From NCBI GenBank assembly GCA_002917075.1, contig NTMA01000138.1, forward strand, positions 1 through 64,000: a stretch of 64,000 nt of DNA. The letters run 5' to 3'. A model generated the notes under the pieces. That model made no database searches, was not told the DNA's origin, and saw only the letters and a list, made by a program, of their open reading frames with translations. Shown piece after piece: positions 60,011 through 64,000 of this stretch (its first letter is position 1; each line of letters starts with the position of its first letter). Both the position numbers and the translations under genes were made by a program. The stretch is from Hawksworthiomyces lignivorus. Taxonomy: Eukaryota; Ascomycota; Sordariomycetes; Ophiostomatales; Ophiostomataceae.

Positions 60011-62375
60011 ATGGCTGTTGAAAAGACTAATCTGTCATCGACTGAGGCATCTGGTCGGAATTCCATTGAACACGGGGACGTTGTCGTGGACGCGGATGAT
60101 GATCGGCTGGTGCGAATTGGATATAAACCTGTAAGTATAGCGCAATACCGGCAGGAATAGAATCACAGAGTGGAAGTCTCTGCTGCCGCCGTTAGCAAAA
60201 TCACACGCTGACCAGAAAGGAATTCCGTCGCGAGTTTACGCGATGGAGCACACTGTCCTATGCCATCTCGATTATGGGTGTCCTTGGGTCTGGTATGGCA
60301 CTTGAATACAATAGCTTTACATAACAAATCTCTTAAATAACTAACCCACAGTCCCTGCCACTTGGTCCACGCCGCTGGGTTCAGGCGGTCCCGCCACAGC
60401 CATTTGGACTTGGTTCTCTGGCTCTTTCTTCTCGTTGTGCATCGCACTATCCAGTAAGTGTTACATTACTTTCGAGAATCAACAGCCTTGTCTTCTAATG
60501 TATGTAGTTGCCGAACTCGTCTCAGCCTACCCAACATCTGGTGGCATTTATTTCATTACCAAACATGTGTTTCCTGAAAAAGACGTACCCATAGCCGCAT
60601 GGATCATCGGCTGGTCAAATTTCCTTGGCCAGTAAGTTGAGAACCTCATATTGTTCAGATCTTAAAGTAAGCGTGTCGTGTCTAACTGAGGTGTAGAACT
60701 GCTGGTGTCGGTGAGTTGAATGACCCTAGTTCTTAAGAGTCACTGGGCCCTTTCTATTTTTCTGTTTTAGCATCCTAATGTTCTCTAGCGAGCGTGGGTT
60801 ACTCTGTTGCGCAGATGGTGAGCAGAGCTCAAGTCCGAAAAAATACCCCATATAGGACATCAATTCCAAAAAACTGACATTGACTTTGTACAGCTCCTAG
60901 CTGCAGTTTCAATGGGCTCGGTCCAGGAAGATGGTACCTTTACTTACACCCCGTAAGTGTGTCAATGCATAACATAGTCATTAAACCTACGGGATTGTCT
61001 AACAATAGTAAAATAATAACAGTACTGCTGTGAACACCGTTTCCGTCAGTATCGGTGTCCTTGTGTGTCATGGAATTATCTGCTCGTTGCCGTCACGCCG
61101 ACTTAGCGATCTAATCCGATGGTTTGCGCCGATCAACAGTAAGTTCGATAACCAGGTCAACTTTTGCTCTACAGTCGTATCTGCTTTCACCCATACACTA
61201 ACAAACATTCTTCTATGTCAGTCGTTGGAACTGTTGCCATTGTTATTGCCCTTCTTGTCCTACTGCCCAACAAACCACCAGCCCGTCAAGTGCTTGGGGA
61301 TGTCATCGACAACTCCGGCTGGAACAGCAAGGGATTTTCCTTCTTGATCGGCTATCTGTCCGTGGCTTGGACAATGACAGACTGTAGGTTGTCCACTGCC
61401 AGAAAGTTTACGACGCATTTTCCATGCTTATGTAGAAGATGCTAACCAGCAGACGACGCAACGGCTCATCTATCGGAGGAACTACATAATTCGGCTATTA
61501 ATGGTCCTATCGCTATCTTTCAAGCCGTGCTGGTGACATGGGTGTTCGGCTGGATATTCAATGTCGCTCTAGGTTTTGGCGTAGACAACCTGGATGATAC
61601 ACTGTCCACACCTATGGGTAATCCTGCGGCACAAGTCTTTTTCAAGGCAGGTGGCCGCCGTGGTGGTATCGCCATGTGGGTGTGGCCGGTTGTGATCCAA
61701 TTTTTTACAGGTAAGACATGAATTTCACCATCTCGACTTGGCCGCTAATCTCTTCCCTCACTTCAATCTTTTCTACCTCCCACTGACCTATCTAGGCATC
61801 ACAGCAATGCTTTCAGACACGCGGACCTGCTTCGCCCTTGCGCGCGACGAAGCCCTACCATTTTCAAGCATCCTCCGAAAAATGAATGGCTACACGCAGA
61901 CGCCCCTTTATAGCGTATGGGCTGTGGTCCTCTTCTGCTGCTTTCTTAATCTCATCGCCCTTGGCAGCACACAGACTATTAACGGCATCTTTGGCGTTAC
62001 GGCTCCAGCAATGGACCTCAGTTATATCGCTGTCATTGCCGCACGCATTTACTACCGCAAGACATATCCCATTACCCCCGGCCCCTTTGTGCTCGGCCGC
62101 TGGCAACTGCCTATCAACATTATCGCCATTGTGTGGTCCATCGTTATTTCGGTCATCCTCATCTTCCCCACTGCCTACCCTGTGACAGCGGTAAACATGA
62201 ACTACGCCGTTGTTGTAGCCGCCTTTATTTTTGTCTTTGCACTCTCTTGGTGGTACATCGGCGCACGGAGGTCCGTAACTATATGTGCCCTATATATGTC
62301 ATTGCACGAGATTAGTGTTAAAGTTACTAACCATCCTACAGATACTACACTGGTCCTCGCGTGGGAAGGCACTGA
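60011..62375 (+). CDS. Amino acid/GABA-type permease (APC superfamily)
   Basis: Twelve exons (60011-60130, 60220-60292, 60352-60453, 60508-60631, 60697-60710, 60789-60817, 60894-60952, 61023-61138, 61222-61383, 61453-61710, 61796-62270, 62342-62375) encode about 521 aa. Features are the N-terminal GYKPEFRREFTRWS, TM1 with SYAISIMGVLGSVPATWSTPLGSGG, SIAELVSAYPTSGG, WIIGWSNFLGQTAGVAS, SVAWTMTDYDATAHLSEE, and ITAMLSDTRTCFALARDEALPFS. These fit the fungal GABA/choline permease branch (Uga4/Hnm1-like) with about 12 membrane helices. It should import small amines or amino acids at the plasma membrane. Exons 5 and 6 are 14 and 29 bp. It is divergent from the amine oxidase with a shared promoter. Intact. 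Confidence 0.87.
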
Positions 62376-63079
62376 AAATACAATGAATGGCTCCTCCGTA
62401 AAAGCTTCACGATATCCTGTGCATCTTGTAACTTATAGCTAGCTTCATACAAGTTGTATCACATAGGTCATGGACGACATTCTGGTTTTAGGTTTTATTC
62501 AATACCGCACCAACAAAAAGGTGCCACGAATTAGGAATACATTGTGATAGAATACACCGATCAAGAGAAAATTACAGCCCATATCAAACATCACTTCCCG
62601 CAGTTGAATAGTTATTATAAGTGACATTGACTCTACCAATATCCCTCATGTGAAATTCTAGTCATATATTTCCATTGTTAGTTGAAACATCTCCGCTAGA
62701 ACCAAGCCAGTTGTTTGGTCTTATAGTAACAAGTTACATTATATCAAGTGAGGATATAGCTTCTAAAAGTCTTCTTTAAGAAGCCAAGTCGTAACTGCAC
62801 AAATACTATTATTTATAAAAATGATTATCGAGGAGTAGCAGTTTCTTTATAATGTTTGGACTGTGAGATGTAAATAGCGTCGTAATTACACTTTAATGAA
62901 AGTTATTTTCTTCACATGTAGGCGATTTTCTTAAATAGGTAATTTTTGTACAGATTTCCAAAAAAAAAAAAAAAAAAAAAAAAAACAAAAAAAAACAGAC
63001 TTCCTGTTACAAATAATACACAACGAAAAAAAGAAAAAAAAACTATTAAAATAAAATAAAACAAAAATTATTAAAGCAT

Positions 63080-63122
<43 letters not shown>

Positions 63123-63211
63123 TATTACAGTACAAATAGTAAAAGTACTATTATACAAATAGCAGTACTCTAAATCAATCAAATAACACGAAGCAGTTAT
63201 TAAGCATGTAC
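62376..63211. other. AT-rich convergent intergenic region
   Basis: No gene supported. Contains an A tract (about 62960-62985) and an AT dinucleotide tract (about 63081-63120). Open frames here are low-complexity artefacts. Confidence 0.45.
62960..63120. repeat. Poly-A tract and AT microsatellite
   Basis: A run of about 26 A at 62960-62985, A-rich sequence to 63060, then repeated AT from about 63081 to 63120. Confidence 0.7.
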
Positions 63212-64000
63212 TTACTCCCTATTGAGCTTGATTGTGTTAAACATTCTTTTTCCGTGTCTCATCAAGTCTATATTGATTTCGAGAACTTCAAAGGCTCGGT
63301 CGGTATAGTTGTGAACTAAACCACTAAGATGCGGTGTGATAATGATATTGGGAGTTTGCCAAAGAGGATGGTCTGACGGCAGGGGTTCGGGTTCGGCGAC
63401 ATCGAGAGCTGCACCTCGTAATTTGCCCGCGTCTAGCGCTGCAGTGAGTGCTGTTTGATCTATGATAGCACCGCGGGAGATGTTGCTAACGAAGGCCTGT
63501 CGACGAACGAGCACGTCAAATTCCTCCGCGGACAGAAGATGCCTCGTGTTCTCTCTGTGGACCGATGTTACCCATCAGCGAACATCCTGCCTCATTCGGT
63601 ACATCACTGATGCTGAACTTACGTCAAAGGCAGAGAGATAACGAGTATGTTAAGATCCTGGGCCAAGAAGTTCCGAACCGAAGCTCTGTCTTAGCCGCTG
63701 TACCACTCACTCGGAATTAGGCTATCCGGATCTCCTGTTCCCGGGATGGTGTACCCAGCGCTTTTTTTTTTTCGGGCGTCTGTCTCTGTGTAGGCGTAAA
63801 TACGATCACGTCCATGCCAATTGCTTTTGCAACACGGCCGACTATTACGCTTAAGTATTAAATAATAGCCTTTCTCGATCCGCGTCTGCTCTACCCAGGA
63901 AGAATTTGGAGTGTATACGCACCCTGACGCCCTATGCTGCCACAGCCAAGTATTCCAATTCTTTGGTTGGTCATATCTACAACGCCCCGGAAGCCGTCGT
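63212..64000 (-). pseudogene. D-isomer-specific 2-hydroxyacid dehydrogenase, partial and damaged
   Basis: The gene enters from the right window edge. Upstream exon (64000-63923): GVVDMTNQRIGILGCGSIGRQ, with the GxGxxG NAD site. Middle exon (63841-63623): GRVAKAIGMDVIVFTPT, then SAGYTIPGTGDPDSLIPSEWYSG. Last exon (63554-63212): FVSNISRGAIIDQTALTAALDAG, AALDVAEPEPLPSDHPLW and NIIITPHLSG, with the family Glu and His. The middle exon has two problems: an 11-base homopolymer at 63762-63772 that puts the frame out by one, and a TAA at 63691-63693. The first could be a sequencing error; the second looks real. The enzyme would oxidise or reduce 2-hydroxy acids. Its N-terminal third lies outside the window. 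Confidence 0.68.

Overview
This window looks like nuclear DNA of a filamentous ascomycete (Pezizomycotina, probably a sordariomycete; the genus cannot be fixed from sequence alone). The evidence is short GT-AG introns of about 40-160 bp in most genes, several Zn2Cys6 regulators, fungal-type MFS and amino-acid transporters, secreted phosphatases, a Mutator-like transposase relic and AT-rich intergenic DNA. I rebuilt exon structures by hand from splice signals, reading frame and family resemblance. Multi-exon models are therefore predictions, though exon lengths and phases close exactly in the intact genes.

Layout. 0.5-6.8 kb: two divergent short-chain dehydrogenases and a drug-efflux-type MFS pump. 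7-9 kb: two decayed genes (Zn2Cys6 regulator, epoxide hydrolase). 9-26 kb: a phytase, an AsaB-type hydroxylase divergent from a sugar transporter, two divergent TauD/xanthine-dioxygenase-like genes (one broken), a Zn2Cys6 regulator, a GPI-type acid phosphatase and a membrane-anchored multicopper oxidase. 27-33 kb: a repeat island with a frameshifted gene, an orphan ORF, minisatellites, a perfect GC palindrome and a Mutator transposase relic interrupted by a probable solo LTR. 33-42 kb: a sugar-type MFS transporter divergent from a cytosolic sulfatase, then a regulator with two tandem Zn2Cys6 fingers. 43-48 kb: decayed glycoside hydrolase and MYND-finger genes and an intact alpha/beta hydrolase. 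50-64 kb: an F-box-like gene, a zinc alcohol dehydrogenase, a DUF3445/HODM-like gene with one in-frame TAG, a Zn2Cys6 regulator, a copper amine oxidase divergent from a GABA/amine permease, and a damaged 2-hydroxyacid dehydrogenase cut by the window edge.

How the genes may work together. The theme is scavenging of nutrients from organic compounds: phosphorus (phytase, acid phosphatase), sulfur (sulfatase, TauD-type oxygenases) and nitrogen (amine oxidase, amine permease, N-demethylase-like protein). The most interesting candidate system is 51.5-62.4 kb. It combines an N-demethylase-like protein, a copper amine oxidase, an amine permease, a dehydrogenase and a local regulator, and its promoters are rich in GATA-factor (HGATAR) sites. 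This reads as a possible methylated-amine catabolic cluster under nitrogen control. The density of broken genes marks the window as an accessory, fast-evolving region.
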